DNA of 64,000 nt from Xenorhabdus doucetiae (GTDB lineage Bacteria; Pseudomonadota; Gammaproteobacteria; Enterobacterales; Enterobacteriaceae), in assembly GCF_000968195.1 (NCBI RefSeq), contig NZ_FO704550.1, forward strand, positions 2,108,001-2,172,000, written 5' to 3'. The notes beneath the pieces are model-generated. The model worked only from the letters and a program-made list of their open reading frames with translations, was not told the origin of the DNA and did no database searches. This document shows, piece after piece, positions 10,633-20,604 of this stretch. Every line of letters starts with the position of its first letter. Within the stretch, counting starts at the first letter, position 1. The translations under genes and the position numbers were made by a program.

Positions 10633-12402
10633 ATGCGTACTAATTATTGTGGGCAGTTGAACCTGACCCATGAAAGCCAGAAAGTGACTCTTTGTGGGTG
10701 GGTAAATCGTCGCCGTGATTTGGGTGGCTTGATCTTTATTGATATGCGAGATCGCGAGGGCATCGTTCAGGTATTTTTTGACCCAGACCAGAAAGAGGTC
10801 TTTGCTCAGGCTTCTGAACTGCGTAATGAATTTTGTATTCAAATTACCGGGATCGTGCGTGCGCGCCCTGATCACCAGATTAATCAAGACATGGCGACCG
10901 GCGAAATTGAAGTTTTCGCAGAAAGCCTGATGATTTTCAACCGCTCAGAGCCATTGCCGCTGGACAGCAAACAGAACAACAGCGAAGAGCAGCGCCTGAA
11001 ATACCGCTATCTTGACCTGCGTCGTCCAGAAATGTCACAGCGTTTGAAAACCCGCGCGAAAATCACCAGTTTTGTCCGTCGTTTTATGGATGAAGCGGGT
11101 TTCATCGATGTTGAAACCCCAATGCTGACTAAAGCGACGCCAGAAGGGGCGCGTGACTATTTAGTGCCAAGCCGTGTGCATAAAGGCGAATTTTACGCCC
11201 TGCCGCAATCTCCGCAGCTTTTCAAGCAATTGTTGATGATGTCCGGGTTTGACCGTTATTACCAGATCGTGAAATGCTTCCGCGATGAAGATTTGCGCGC
11301 CGATCGCCAGCCGGAATTCACCCAGATAGACGTTGAAACTTCGTTTATGACCGCCGAACAAGTGCGCGAAATCATGGAAAAAATGATCCGTGAATTGTGG
11401 CTGGCGGTGAAAGGTGTCGATTTGGGTCACTTCCCGATGATGACATTCGAAGAAGCCATGCGCCGCTTTGGTTCAGATAAACCCGACCTGCGTAACCCGC
11501 TGGAGTTGGTGGATGTTGCGGATCTGGTTAAAGACGTGGAATTCTCTGTGTTTGCCGATCCGGCCAACAATCCGAAAGGCCGTGTTGCGACGCTCCGCGT
11601 TCCCGGTGGCGCAGAGTTAAGCCGCAAGCAGATTGATGAATATGGCAAATTTGTCGGTATCTATGGTGCGAAGGGCCTGGCATGGGTCAAAGTGAACAAC
11701 CGTGCTGCGGGTCTGGAAGGGATACAAAGCCCGATTGCCAAGTTCCTGTCCGCAGAAGTGGTTGAAGGCTTGCTGTCCCGTACTCATGCACAAGATGGTG
11801 ATATCCTGTTCTTCGGCGCTGACAAGAAAAATATTGTCACTGATGCGATGGGAGCGCTGCGCCTGAAACTCGGCCGTGACCTGAATCTCACCGATCTGGC
11901 AAGCTGGAAACCCCTTTGGGTGGTGGACTTCCCGATGTTTGAAGACAACGGCGCGGGTGGTTTGACGGCCATGCACCATCCATTCACCTCTCCGCGTGAT
12001 ATGTCGGCTTCTGAATTGGAAAGCGATCCAGAATCCGCTATCGCGAATGCGTATGACATGGTGATCAATGGCTATGAAGTGGGCGGAGGCTCTGTCCGTA
12101 TCCATCGCAATGAAATGCAGCAAACCGTATTCCGTATTCTGGGAATTAATGAGCAGGAACAGCAGGAGAAATTTGGCTTTTTGCTGAATGCCCTGAAATA
12201 CGGCACGCCTCCGCATGCTGGTCTGGCTTTTGGCTTGGATCGCCTCGTCATGTTGCTGACCAATACCGACAATATTCGTGATGTGATCGCGTTCCCGAAA
12301 ACAACCGCAGCGGCCTGTTTGATGACGGATGCGCCAAGCCCGGCGAACCCAACATCATTGGCAGAACTGGCTATTTCAGTGGTTAAAAAAGAGAACGAAT
12401 AA
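10633..12402 (+). CDS. aspS: Aspartyl-tRNA synthetase
   Basis: Class IIb synthetase charging tRNA-Asp. The 589-residue protein has the N-terminal OB-fold anticodon domain ([20 protein letters not shown]), motif 2 around [20 protein letters not shown], a bacterial GAD insertion domain in the middle, and motif 3 [13 protein letters not shown] near the end. Its stop overlaps the start of nudB by one base (TAATG), so the two are almost certainly in one operon. Confidence 0.98.
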   Translation: MRTNYCGQLNLTHESQKVTLCGWVNRRRDLGGLIFIDMRDREGIVQVFFDPDQKEVFAQASELRNEFCIQITGIVRARPDHQINQDMATGEIEVFAESLMIFNRSEPLPLDSKQNNSEEQRLKYRYLDLRRPEMSQRLKTRAKITSFVRRFMDEAGFIDVETPMLTKATPEGARDYLVPSRVHKGEFYALPQSPQLFKQLLMMSGFDRYYQIVKCFRDEDLRADRQPEFTQIDVETSFMTAEQVREIMEKMIRELWLAVKGVDLGHFPMMTFEEAMRRFGSDKPDLRNPLELVDVADLVKDVEFSVFADPANNPKGRVATLRVPGGAELSRKQIDEYGKFVGIYGAKGLAWVKVNNRAAGLEGIQSPIAKFLSAEVVEGLLSRTHAQDGDILFFGADKKNIVTDAMGALRLKLGRDLNLTDLASWKPLWVVDFPMFEDNGAGGLTAMHHPFTSPRDMSASELESDPESAIANAYDMVINGYEVGGGSVRIHRNEMQQTVFRILGINEQEQQEKFGFLLNALKYGTPPHAGLAFGLDRLVMLLTNTDNIRDVIAFPKTTAAACLMTDAPSPANPTSLAELAISVVKKENE

Positions 12403-12836
12403 TGGCTTATAAGCGCCCTGAATCTGTACTGGTTATGATTTACGCCGTTGACAGCAAAAGGGTGCTGATGCTACAGCGACGGGACGATCCGGAATTTTGG
12501 CAATCGGTAACAGGTAGCCTTGAACAGGACGAAAAACCGCGTGAGGCGGCGTTACGTGAAGTACAGGAAGAGGTAGGCATTGATATTATCAATGAAAATC
12601 TTGAACTGATAGATTGCCAACGCTGTCTTTATTATGAGATTTTCTCGCATTTACGCCATCGATACGCGCCGGGGGTCACGCGAAACAAAGAGCATTGGTT
12701 CTCTTTGGCGCTACCTGCGGAGCGGGAGATCTTGCTGACTGAACATTTGGCTTATCAATGGCTGGCGGTGGAAGACGCGGCCAGATTGACGAAGTCGTGG
12801 AGCAATCGGCAAGCAATTGAAGAATTTGTTATTTAG
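12402..12836 (+). CDS. nudB: Dihydroneopterin triphosphate diphosphatase
   Basis: Nudix hydrolase of 144 residues that removes pyrophosphate from dihydroneopterin triphosphate in folate synthesis. The Nudix box is complete: G-S-L-E-Q-D-E followed by REVQEEVG. N-terminal [15 protein letters not shown] and the later HWFSLALP match NudB. Start overlaps the aspS stop, and yebC follows after about 30 bp, the usual enteric order. Confidence 0.96.
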   Translation: MAYKRPESVLVMIYAVDSKRVLMLQRRDDPEFWQSVTGSLEQDEKPREAALREVQEEVGIDIINENLELIDCQRCLYYEIFSHLRHRYAPGVTRNKEHWFSLALPAEREILLTEHLAYQWLAVEDAARLTKSWSNRQAIEEFVI

Positions 12837-12866
12837 TCTACAAGACGTTTTACCGGAGATATTTTC

Positions 12867-13610
12867 ATGGCAGGTCATAGTAAATGGGCCAATACGAAAC
12901 ACCGCAAAGCTGCACAGGATGCAAAACGCGGTAAAATTTTCACTAAAATTATCCGTGAATTGGTCACGGCTGCGCGATTGGGCGGCGGTGATCCCGATTC
13001 TAACCCACGGTTGCGAGCTGCCGTCGATAAAGCGCTGTCCAACAACATGACACGTGATACCTTGAACCGCGCGATTGCCCGTGGGGTGGGTAACGACGAT
13101 TCAGATAACATGGAAACCATCATTTATGAAGGCTACGGCCCCGGTGGTACGGCGGTGATGGTGGAGTGCCTGAGTGATAACCGTAACCGTACCGTTTCTG
13201 ATGTTCGTCATGCGTTCACCAAAACCGGCGGTAACCTGGGAACTGATGGTTCTGTTTCTTACCTGTTCACCAAAAAAGGGGTTATTTCCTACGCACCGGG
13301 TTTGGATGAAGATGCGGTGATGGAAGCGGCGTTGGAAGCGGGTGCTGACGATGTTGAAACTTATGATGATGGCGCAATTGACGTCTATACTACTCCAGAG
13401 TCTTTCGGCGATGTGAAAGACGCACTGGATGCCGCCGGCTTCAAGGCCGATTCTGCGGAAGTTTCGATGATCCCATCTACCAAAGCGGAACTGGATGCAG
13501 AAACTGCGCCGAAATTACTTCGTCTGATTGACATGTTGGAAGATTCTGACGACGTGCAGGAAGTTTATCATAATGGTGAAATCTCTGATGAGGTTGCAGC
13601 ACTGCTGTAA
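12867..13610 (+). CDS. yebC: YebC/PmpR (TACO1) family protein
   Basis: Cytoplasmic protein of 247 residues beginning [18 protein letters not shown], the hallmark of the family. Family members have been described as transcriptional regulators and, more recently, as translation factors acting on hard-to-translate sequences. Motifs [23 protein letters not shown] and the acidic C-terminal half are in place. It ends before a strong hairpin that separates it from ruvC. Confidence 0.95.
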   Translation: MAGHSKWANTKHRKAAQDAKRGKIFTKIIRELVTAARLGGGDPDSNPRLRAAVDKALSNNMTRDTLNRAIARGVGNDDSDNMETIIYEGYGPGGTAVMVECLSDNRNRTVSDVRHAFTKTGGNLGTDGSVSYLFTKKGVISYAPGLDEDAVMEAALEAGADDVETYDDGAIDVYTTPESFGDVKDALDAAGFKADSAEVSMIPSTKAELDAETAPKLLRLIDMLEDSDDVQEVYHNGEISDEVAALL

Positions 13611-13633
13611 TTAGGCATTAGGGGTCACAGCGT

Positions 13634-13668
13634 AGAGAAAGTGTTCCTCAATGCAGGGCACTTTCTCT
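13634..13668 (+). terminator. Terminator after yebC
   Basis: Stem AGAGAAAGTG/CACTTTCTCT followed closely by a T-rich stretch (CGTTTTTAT). Confidence 0.75.
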
Positions 13669-13740
13669 AACGTTTTTATCCCATATCACAGACGAACCGA
13701 TGTAAGCGAGATTTAACGAAATTTAAGCAAACAGTTCGAT

Positions 13741-14262
13741 ATGGCGATTATTCTTGGTATTGACCCTGGCTCCAGAGTCACGGGATATGGCGTTATTCGC
13801 CAGTATGGACGGCAACTTATCTATCTCGGCAGCGGTTGTATTCGCACAAAAGTCGATGATTTACCCAGTCGTTTGCAAAAGATTTATGCCGGAATTAGCG
13901 AAATTATTACCCAATTCCAGCCTGATGTGTTTGCCATCGAGCAAGTTTTTATGGCGAAAAATGCCGATTCTGCCTTGAAACTGGGTCAGGCGCGCGGTGT
14001 CGCGATTGTCGCGGCCTCTAACCAGTCTATTCCTGTCTTTGAATATGCCGCCCGTCAGGTTAAGCAGACTGTGGTCGGTACGGGAGCGGCCGAAAAAAGT
14101 CAGGTTCAGCATATGGTCCGTTCAATGTTGAAATTATCGGCAAATCCACAGGCTGATGCCGCCGATGCCTTGGCGATTGCGATTACGCATTGTCATCTCA
14201 GCCAAAATTTACTGCGGGTCGGTGATGCACGGTTAAATTTGACGCGAGGCCGTTTGAAATAG
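13741..14262 (+). CDS. ruvC: Holliday junction endonuclease RuvC
   Basis: RuvC resolves Holliday junctions by paired nicks, working with RuvAB. The 173-residue protein shows the four catalytic acidic residues: D8 in ILGIDPGS, E67 in FAIEQVF, and D139 and D142 in [10 protein letters not shown]. No ribosome site of note precedes the ATG, but the N-terminus is that of the family. It is separated from ruvA by a strong terminator, so ruvC and ruvAB may be transcribed separately. Confidence 0.97.
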   Translation: MAIILGIDPGSRVTGYGVIRQYGRQLIYLGSGCIRTKVDDLPSRLQKIYAGISEIITQFQPDVFAIEQVFMAKNADSALKLGQARGVAIVAASNQSIPVFEYAARQVKQTVVGTGAAEKSQVQHMVRSMLKLSANPQADAADALAIAITHCHLSQNLLRVGDARLNLTRGRLK

Positions 14263-14267
14263 TCGAT

Positions 14268-14292
14268 GCTGGATATACGTCCAGCTTTTTTT
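14268..14292 (+). terminator. Rho-independent terminator of ruvC
   Basis: GCTGGA/TCCAGC stem with a 6-base loop directly followed by seven T residues, a few bases after the ruvC stop. Confidence 0.85.
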
Positions 14293-14330
14293 ATGCTATA
14301 AGCTAAATGATATTTCAACATCATAGATCA

Positions 14331-14365
14331 CTTCCTGACGCCTTGCGCCGTGAGGCGTCAGGAAG
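14331..14365. repeat. Perfect 13-bp inverted repeat between ruvC and ruvA
   Basis: CTTCCTGACGCCT and AGGCGTCAGGAAG around a 9-base loop, followed by TTTCATAATTTTTC. It could be a second terminator or a structured 5' leader of ruvAB; it ends only about 26 bp before the ruvA start. Confidence 0.7.
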
Positions 14366-14391
14366 TTTCATAATTTTTCAAGGGGTAAACA

Positions 14392-15009
14392 GTGATAGGG
14401 CGTCTGAGAGGAACTGTATTGGAAAAACAGCCACCATTGGTTTTATTGGAAACGAATGGCGTCGGTTATGAAGTTCATATGCCAATGACCTGCTTTTATG
14501 AACTGCCTGAAATTGGTCAGGAAGCGATCTTATTTACCCAATTTATTGTGCGTGAAGATGCCCAGTTATTATACGGTTTTAATGATAAACAAGAGCGGGC
14601 ACTTTTCCGCGAACTGATTAAAGTCAACGGGGTGGGGCCAAAATTAGCACTGGCCATCCTTTCGGGCATGTCTGCCCAACAATTCGTTACAGCCATAGAG
14701 CAAGAAGCCATCGTTTCACTGGTCAAATTGCCGGGTGTCGGCAAAAAAACGGCCGAAAGACTCGTCGTAGAGATGAAAGATCGCTTTAAGGGGCTTAATG
14801 GTGATCTGTTTAAGCAAAGTAGCGATATTAATTTACCTGTTGCCAGCAAACAAGCGAATTCGGCTGCTGAGATTGAAGCAGAAGCCGCCGCCGCACTGGT
14901 CTCTTTGGGATATAAACCGCAGGAAGCCAGCCGGATGGTGAGCAAAGTGGCTAAACCGGGCGCAGATTGTGAAACCCTTATTCGAGAAGCGCTTCGTGCG
15001 GCTCTGTAA
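14392..15009 (+). CDS. ruvA: Holliday junction branch migration protein RuvA
   Basis: RuvA binds four-way junctions and loads the RuvB motor. The 205-residue product starts at a GTG ([15 protein letters not shown] in the family), with AAGGGG upstream. It has the N-terminal OB fold, two helix-hairpin-helix motifs ([18 protein letters not shown] and [19 protein letters not shown]) and the C-terminal RuvB-binding domain ([18 protein letters not shown]). ruvB follows after about 16 bp in the same operon. Confidence 0.97.
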   Translation: MIGRLRGTVLEKQPPLVLLETNGVGYEVHMPMTCFYELPEIGQEAILFTQFIVREDAQLLYGFNDKQERALFRELIKVNGVGPKLALAILSGMSAQQFVTAIEQEAIVSLVKLPGVGKKTAERLVVEMKDRFKGLNGDLFKQSSDINLPVASKQANSAAEIEAEAAAALVSLGYKPQEASRMVSKVAKPGADCETLIREALRAAL

Positions 15010-15025
15010 TCACAGGAGTTAAGTG

Positions 15026-16051
15026 ATGATTGAAGCTGACCGCCTGGTTTCAGCAGAAGTTCTGCAAGATGATGAAGCCATTGATCGTGCGATTCGGCCG
15101 AAGTTTCTGTCTGAATATGTCGGGCAACCCCATGTTTGTGAACAGATGGAAATTTTTATCCAAGCGGCACGCCAACGTGGCGACGCGCTGGATCACCTGT
15201 TGATTTTTGGCCCCCCCGGATTAGGTAAGACGACGCTGGCAAATATTGTTGCCAATGAAATGGGGGTTAATCTTCGTACCACATCAGGCCCGGTATTGGA
15301 AAAGGCAGGGGATCTTGCTGCCATGCTCACTAATCTGGAACCGCATGATGTGTTATTTATTGATGAAATCCACCGTTTATCGCCGGTTGTGGAAGAGATC
15401 CTCTATCCTGCAATGGAAGATTATCAACTGGATATTATGATTGGCGAGGGGCCAGCCGCTCGATCCATCAAAATTGACCTCCCGCCATTTACGTTGATAG
15501 GGGCGACCACGCGCGCCGGTTCTTTAACGTCACCCTTGCGTGACCGTTTTGGGATCGTACAGCGCCTTGAATTCTACAATGTCGATGATTTGCAGAGTAT
15601 TGTTTCCCGTAGTGCGCGTTATATGGGATTAGCTATTTCCGATGACGGGGCAAGACAAATTGCGATGCGTTCCCGTGGCACGCCCCGTATCACGAATCGG
15701 TTATTGCGTCGGGTGCGGGACTTTGCTCAAGTGAAAGGTGATGGTTCTGTTAACAGCCATATCGCATCCCAAGCCCTTGATATGCTGAATGTGGATTCTG
15801 CCGGATTTGATTTCCTTGATCGTAAGTTGCTGCTTGCCATTATTGATAAATTTATGGGTGGTCCCGTTGGATTGGATAACTTAGCCGCGGCGATTGGTGA
15901 AGAGCGAGAAACTATCGAAGATGTGCTGGAGCCTTTCCTGATCCAACAAGGATTTATTCAACGAACGCCACGAGGACGAATTGCAACCCATCATGCTTAT
16001 CGGCATTTTGGGTTGAGTAAGGACAGTGACTCAATAAAAAACAACGAATAA
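15026..16051 (+). CDS. ruvB: Holliday junction branch migration ATPase RuvB
   Basis: Hexameric AAA+ motor that drives branch migration with RuvA. The 341-residue protein has Walker [10 protein letters not shown], Walker B FIDEIHRL, sensor 1 [17 protein letters not shown], the arginine region [17 protein letters not shown], and the C-terminal winged helix ending [17 protein letters not shown] lies immediately before the ATG at 15026; the ATG matches the family start MIEADR. CACAGGAG upstream serves as ribosome site. Confidence 0.97.
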   Translation: MIEADRLVSAEVLQDDEAIDRAIRPKFLSEYVGQPHVCEQMEIFIQAARQRGDALDHLLIFGPPGLGKTTLANIVANEMGVNLRTTSGPVLEKAGDLAAMLTNLEPHDVLFIDEIHRLSPVVEEILYPAMEDYQLDIMIGEGPAARSIKIDLPPFTLIGATTRAGSLTSPLRDRFGIVQRLEFYNVDDLQSIVSRSARYMGLAISDDGARQIAMRSRGTPRITNRLLRRVRDFAQVKGDGSVNSHIASQALDMLNVDSAGFDFLDRKLLLAIIDKFMGGPVGLDNLAAAIGEERETIEDVLEPFLIQQGFIQRTPRGRIATHHAYRHFGLSKDSDSIKNNE

Positions 16052-16066
16052 TCGTTCCCTTAATCA

Positions 16067-16094
16067 CCAGCTCTGGGGCATTGCCAAGAGCTGG
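16067..16094 (+). terminator. Hairpin after ruvB
   Basis: Stem CCAGCTCT/AGAGCTGG with further pairing GGGC/GCC inside, about 16 bp after the ruvB stop. The T-run is weak. Confidence 0.55.
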
Positions 16095-16126
16095 ATGTTT
16101 GTGCCCAATCCACTTACCCACCTAAG

Positions 16127-16360
16127 TTAGCCTTCCGGTGGCACCCATTCGCTTTTCAGACTCCGGAATACCCGTTCCATCGGCGAATTATCATAGCAGC
16201 AGCCTCAGCGGCTCATGCTTTGGATAATCTTAGGTACTGGCATCAACGGCCAGTGAACAGGCGATATCAATCGTTGATGATGGAGAACAACCTGCTGAAC
16301 CGCTTCCAGCTTAAATTCAACGGAATAGTGGCGTTTGGTCGGTTTCAATTTCATTGTCAT
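16127..16360 (-). pseudogene. IS3-family transposase remnant (OrfA start joined to OrfB end)
   Basis: The reverse strand from the ATG at 16360 begins MTMKLKPTKRHYSVEFKLEA, typical of the helix-turn-helix OrfA of IS3-family elements. After about 30 residues the homology jumps to the C-terminal catalytic end of OrfB: QSMSR, an in-frame TGA where CGA would be expected, then GCCYDNSPMERVFRSLKSEW containing the DDE glutamate. The middle of the element, about 1 kb, is missing. This is a decayed internal-deletion copy next to the accessory helicase gene. Confidence 0.85.
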
Positions 16361-16482
16361 ACCTCATTGTCATGTTAATAACATTAGCAGGCTTTTGAGG
16401 TGTCCGGATTTAATGTACTACTACACTCAGGGGGCGTACCGATAATTCAAGACAATTTGGTCTCCCGAGTTCAACGTTGAGG
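16361..16482. other. Spacer between the IS3 remnant and the helicase gene
   Basis: Probably includes the 5' untranslated end of the dead IS3 copy (around GTGTCCGGATTTAATGTACT). I could not pair this with an inverted end on the other side. Confidence 0.35.
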
Positions 16483-19400
16483 TTATTCCAGCCCCAGTCG
16501 ATCTCTGAGTTCCTTCACAAACGTAACGTCATCCAATTCGGCGCTTATCTCATGACGAATGGCGTTACTGAATTGTCCTCTACGCTGGCAGCTATCGTGG
16601 TAACCATGGGAAAGCCAGTTCCAGCTACCGAGAATAATGTAACGCCCATCGATCATCAGTACTTTTTCATGTGTACCTTCTGTTAGACGGATAACATTTT
16701 CTTTTCCAAGTTGTTCACAATACTCGGCAATTAGCGTTTGATCATTATCATCTGCACGATCTAAGCGTTGATGATAATAACCGTAATAGACCTTGACGCT
16801 CACGCCACGCTGCTGCGTAGCCAACAGTTGTGCCAGTTCAGGCCGTTGATACTGCTTCCCTCCTCGTCGAATCCACGGTGTAATCACTATCACCTCCTTT
16901 TTACTCTGTGCTATCAACGCGCTGAATGCGGCAATGTGTTCACAGTCACGATAATAACGCTGTAAACGTGGAGTCTGGCTCAGGCTTGCAAACTGCGGGT
17001 GCTGACTACCTTGCTCAAGAAGAAAATCTTCCGCAACGCTATCGGCGAGTACCTTTAGATAACCTCCTGCTTGTTGCAGTCGATGATAGTTACCTACGAT
17101 GATTAGTTGTTGTTTAGCGCGTGAAACCACTACATTTAGCATATTAGGAGAATCATTTTGAAAATTCGGATTATCAAGGGGATGAAAAATTACCGGGCTA
17201 TAAATAATGACCTCAAATCCTACCCCTTGGAACTGATGTACAGTACCGATACAGTTTTTCTGATCGTGATTCATGCGCTGAGCGAAGCGATTACTTAGTA
17301 ATGACTTTTGGTTGGTGTAAGGGGTAACGATACCAATATCAGTGGTCAGGTCATAACCCGCTTCTTCCAGCTTATCCAGTAGTTGTTCAATGGCATCGAC
17401 TTCGTCGAGGTTAGTGTTCACGGCATCCCCTTTCTGACCTTCTACGCTGTAGAACATCAAATGGTGACCGCCTGATTTCTCAAAAGCACTGGCGATACGT
17501 TCGTCAGGCGTTGCAGTTTCTACTGTAACCCCGTGATAACCGGCCAAACGGATAAAAAGATCAGCAATTGGTTTCTGGCACCGCCGATGTTCATCCAAAA
17601 TAATACTGTTGCCAATATCATTTACACGACCTGAAAGAGTACCAGCAGCGCGGTGCCAAGCCGTAACGGTTGCAGGTGAAACTCGTTCATATAACGTGTT
17701 ATTGTCTGTAAAGTGGCGTTCACGCAGTTGCGTTTGTAGATTTTCAGAGAGATTACGGATAGGTTCGATTTGTAACGGATCACCGACAATCATCGCTTTC
17801 TCGCTGCGGCTTAGCAACGGAATCAGTGATTCAACCGAAATCATGCCTGCCTCATCGCAAAGTGCCAGATGCCAAGGTTTATGGCCTTTAAGTTCACCAA
17901 GCTTACGATAGCCAGCCATCTTCCAAGCGGATACCAGCGTAGTCGCCATCACCGGATATGCCAACGACAGTATAGAATAGAATTCATCCAGCTTATCCAG
18001 CCAGCGATAATAACCTGCGCTGCGGCGTCCATTAACCAGAGCCTGCCAATGGGTCAACACCTCTTCTAATTCTATTTTCCGTTTCAGCTGTTCCTGCCAG
18101 AGATAGCCAATAGCCATTTCAAACATTTCTCGATGCTGATTGATAAAACGTTTACGTAAGATGTCACACCAGTTACCTTCCGGATAGTGCTGCTGATACT
18201 GAGCCATCATCTGTTGTGCATACACTACCTTACGCCATTGGCTTTGCAGATCTGCCACTTCGACTCTGAGGCTTAACAGGCGTTTTTCTTGCTGGGCATC
18301 AGGTTCAGAATGCAGGAGCAATTTCAGTAGCTGAAGTTTTTCCTCCTGTTGCGACAACGTTTCTCCGGCATCTGCCAGAGCTGTTAACTGGTGGTGAGTA
18401 AGTGCGCTAAGGTTGAAATGTTGAAAATCCTCTGGGGCAGCAGCCTGCATTTGCTGTAATCGTGCTCGGTATTTTCCCTCGAACAGGCGTGCAAGATGGA
18501 GCCTGATTCCCCTTCGTGGATAGTCACGGTAATGTAGCTCAAGTGCAGGACGTAGTGGAGAATCTATCCAGTGGAGAATTTTTTCCACATTATGCGGTAG
18601 TGGCCAAGTTGCTCGCAGGGTTTGATAAACCTTTAGAGCTTGCTGGCGTAATTCCTTTTCCTGCCGTAATACATACAAGCTTTTCTCCAGATAGTAATCG
18701 AAGTTATCAAGGTCGTCAGGGTGGTTAAGTGAGGCATTGATACCTTGATGTTGAACATGGGTAGCAAATGAGGTGAATTTATTAGCGAAACGTAGAGGAA
18801 GTTCCTGTACATCTGTTGTCCCAAGTCCACAATTGACAACAGACTGCAGAGCCGCGGCTTTTTCAGTCAGATATGTTTGATAGCAGGTATTCAGTTCATC
18901 ACGATGTTGGAGCAACACAGATAAGTAATCACGTTGGGTGTGTTCTTCGTAACGTTCCTGCCGCAATCGGCTGATGAGTCTCTCTAATCGGACAAGTTCA
19001 TTCTGTACTTGATCCTTAGATCCACCGTGAAACCAGAGCCAGTCAAGTTGTTGTGTAAGAGGGTCACTACATAGGTCGTCAATAATATTTTCTACTGCTT
19101 TTATGGCGGTAGATGTCACCAACATACCTAAGTTACGGTCATTACCCTCAGCGATGAACAATGCACGCGCTACCAATTGCTGAGCAATCAAAGACTTAAA
19201 TAGAGTAGTTTTACCTGTACCAGGGGCACCTTGTACAGCGATCAGACGTTCATCCTGATTAATCGCCTGTATCGCTTCCATCTGCCCATACCCAAGAAGA
19301 TGGTGTGTTTCAAACAATCCTCCCGTTACCAGTTCATATATGTCTGGAGAATTATCCTCACTGTGAACATGGTTGAGATACTGTTCTAGCAGTGGGAATT

Positions 19401-20085
19401 CGCCTTCGGAATTGTCACACAGCCAACTGAAATCTTCTGCATCTCGTTTCAGGTTGTAATCTTCATTATGTAGTGGCGCAACAAGGGCATTAAATGCAGT
19501 TTCTAGTCCTTGATGCTTACTATTAGACTGCTTTGTGATCCAGCCTTGAAGCGATTTAAATGCTTCAAGGAAGGTGTCATATTTACGGCCCGTCAATGCG
19601 CTAACAATGCTCATCATATGGCGATTTTCACCTAACTCAGCCAACTGAATGCCAAACATCTCACGGAAAGCGAATGGCAAAGCGCTTATTTGTTGTCCAT
19701 CTTTAACCGGGAGTAATAAAGAGGTGCTATTTTGTTCAAATAACGCTTTTGGCAGTGGGAAAGAGAATAGCGGCAGGTATTTCACGTAAGATTTGCCCCG
19801 CACATTCTCTGTACAGCGTAACAGCGGAAACAGCAGATTGACGGGTTCAATATGGATAATTTCACCCTTTTTACCATATTTGACAAAGCGCTTGCGCCAG
19901 TTTTCATACATCTTAGGTGTGATGTGAATGCGTACTCCGTTTTGAGTATCCTCACAGTTTTCTTGACTAAGTACGAGCTGATGATCTTCATGTACCTTAT
20001 TGGCTGATATTTTACTTTTTTCTGCGCCGCTGCATTTCAGATAATCTTGCCAAGCCGTGAGGATAATTTTCGAAGTGCTTTTCAT
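16483..20085 (-). CDS. SF1 (Upf1-like) helicase fused to a C-terminal PLD nuclease motif; Mokosh type II-like candidate
   Basis: A single 1200-residue protein. Visible helicase motifs: Walker A QGAPGTGKTT (285-294), Walker B-like LCDEAGMI (DEAG 744-747), motif III GDPLQIEPI (768-776), DEHRR (831-835), GIVTPYTNQKS (918-928), GTVHQFQG (947-954) and NVVVSRAKQQL (984-994). This is the COG1112/Upf1 arrangement with a long, partly helical insertion between motifs I and II. The last 160 residues resemble a phospholipase-D fold with one HxKx4D motif, HEKVLMID (1139-1146), then GSWNW. The first 280 residues show no domain I recognise. A helicase-PLD fusion of this order is how the type II Mokosh antiphage protein (MkoC) was described; assignment here is by architecture, not by search. 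It is alone in an islet between ruvB and znuB. Confidence 0.75.
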   Translation of the reverse strand: MKSTSKIILTAWQDYLKCSGAEKSKISANKVHEDHQLVLSQENCEDTQNGVRIHITPKMYENWRKRFVKYGKKGEIIHIEPVNLLFPLLRCTENVRGKSYVKYLPLFSFPLPKALFEQNSTSLLLPVKDGQQISALPFAFREMFGIQLAELGENRHMMSIVSALTGRKYDTFLEAFKSLQGWITKQSNSKHQGLETAFNALVAPLHNEDYNLKRDAEDFSWLCDNSEGEFPLLEQYLNHVHSEDNSPDIYELVTGGLFETHHLLGYGQMEAIQAINQDERLIAVQGAPGTGKTTLFKSLIAQQLVARALFIAEGNDRNLGMLVTSTAIKAVENIIDDLCSDPLTQQLDWLWFHGGSKDQVQNELVRLERLISRLRQERYEEHTQRDYLSVLLQHRDELNTCYQTYLTEKAAALQSVVNCGLGTTDVQELPLRFANKFTSFATHVQHQGINASLNHPDDLDNFDYYLEKSLYVLRQEKELRQQALKVYQTLRATWPLPHNVEKILHWIDSPLRPALELHYRDYPRRGIRLHLARLFEGKYRARLQQMQAAAPEDFQHFNLSALTHHQLTALADAGETLSQQEEKLQLLKLLLHSEPDAQQEKRLLSLRVEVADLQSQWRKVVYAQQMMAQYQQHYPEGNWCDILRKRFINQHREMFEMAIGYLWQEQLKRKIELEEVLTHWQALVNGRRSAGYYRWLDKLDEFYSILSLAYPVMATTLVSAWKMAGYRKLGELKGHKPWHLALCDEAGMISVESLIPLLSRSEKAMIVGDPLQIEPIRNLSENLQTQLRERHFTDNNTLYERVSPATVTAWHRAAGTLSGRVNDIGNSIILDEHRRCQKPIADLFIRLAGYHGVTVETATPDERIASAFEKSGGHHLMFYSVEGQKGDAVNTNLDEVDAIEQLLDKLEEAGYDLTTDIGIVTPYTNQKSLLSNRFAQRMNHDQKNCIGTVHQFQGVGFEVIIYSPVIFHPLDNPNFQNDSPNMLNVVVSRAKQQLIIVGNYHRLQQAGGYLKVLADSVAEDFLLEQGSQHPQFASLSQTPRLQRYYRDCEHIAAFSALIAQSKKEVIVITPWIRRGGKQYQRPELAQLLATQQRGVSVKVYYGYYHQRLDRADDNDQTLIAEYCEQLGKENVIRLTEGTHEKVLMIDGRYIILGSWNWLSHGYHDSCQRRGQFSNAIRHEISAELDDVTFVKELRDRLGLE

Positions 20086-20255
20086 TATTCTGGATATGCC
20101 TTATCAGTCCATGTTCCTTAAAATTGAATTAAAGAGAATAACATAGGTGTGGGAAGTTTGACTGTGCTTCCTGTCAATTCTATCCTTGGAATTTTGCTGG
20201 CATCAAAAGTTACTGGCTGAAATAATGGCTATTTTTTTGTATAGGGTTGGCTGGA
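20086..20255. promoter_or_regulatory. Upstream region of the helicase-PLD gene
   Basis: AT-rich spacer expected to hold the promoter of the reverse-strand helicase gene. No operator or regulator gene is recognised. Confidence 0.35.
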
Positions 20256-20564
20256 TTAACACAATAAGTGCAATGTGCGCCCCGTATAGGCTTCGATGGG
20301 GGTTAATTCATTTAAAACCTTTATTGGTGTCATATTTAATCTTAATTCAGCACAACCATGTTGAAAGGAGCTAGCAGCGCCATCAGACGCATCAATGCCT
20401 TTTTTGTCCTTGGACCAAAAATATGGGCGATCACTTTTCGGAATAATTCCCGCCCCCAATTCCTGTCGTTTCTGACGTTCATGGAGTATACGACCAATGT
20501 CCCAGTACATCTGAATCAGCTCAGCATTGACGGACTGAGTGACGCTAAACTGACCACAATACAC
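20256..20564 (-). pseudogene. DUF1016/YhcG-type PDDEXK nuclease N-terminal fragment
   Basis: The reverse-strand frame of 102 codons opens with SVNAELIQMYWDIGRILHERQ and then GAGIIPK, which is the N-terminal DUF1016 helical region of YhcG-like proteins (PDDEXK nucleases of about 350 residues that are common in defence and mobile regions). After about 43 codons the resemblance ends and the rest (ending PIKVLNELTPIEAYTGRTLH) is unrelated and looks transposase-like; I could not assign it. The remaining DUF1016 protein and its nuclease domain are absent. Most likely a scar from an earlier defence or mobile gene. Confidence 0.6.
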
Positions 20565-20577
20565 AGCCAGTAAAAAA

Positions 20578-20604
20578 GGGTTACGATTATTTAAATCATA
20601 GCCC
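20578..20604 (-). terminator. Terminator after znuB
   Basis: On the reverse strand: GGGCTATGATT/AATCGTAACCC with one mismatch and one wobble, followed by TTTTTT. It lies 28 bp beyond the znuB stop. Confidence 0.7.

Noticed and set aside
11617..12216. 199-codon reverse frame
   Set aside because: Antisense to the C-terminal half of aspS; low-complexity shadow.
20186..20374. 62-codon forward frame
   Set aside because: Overlaps the DUF1016 remnant in antisense and has no recognisable features.
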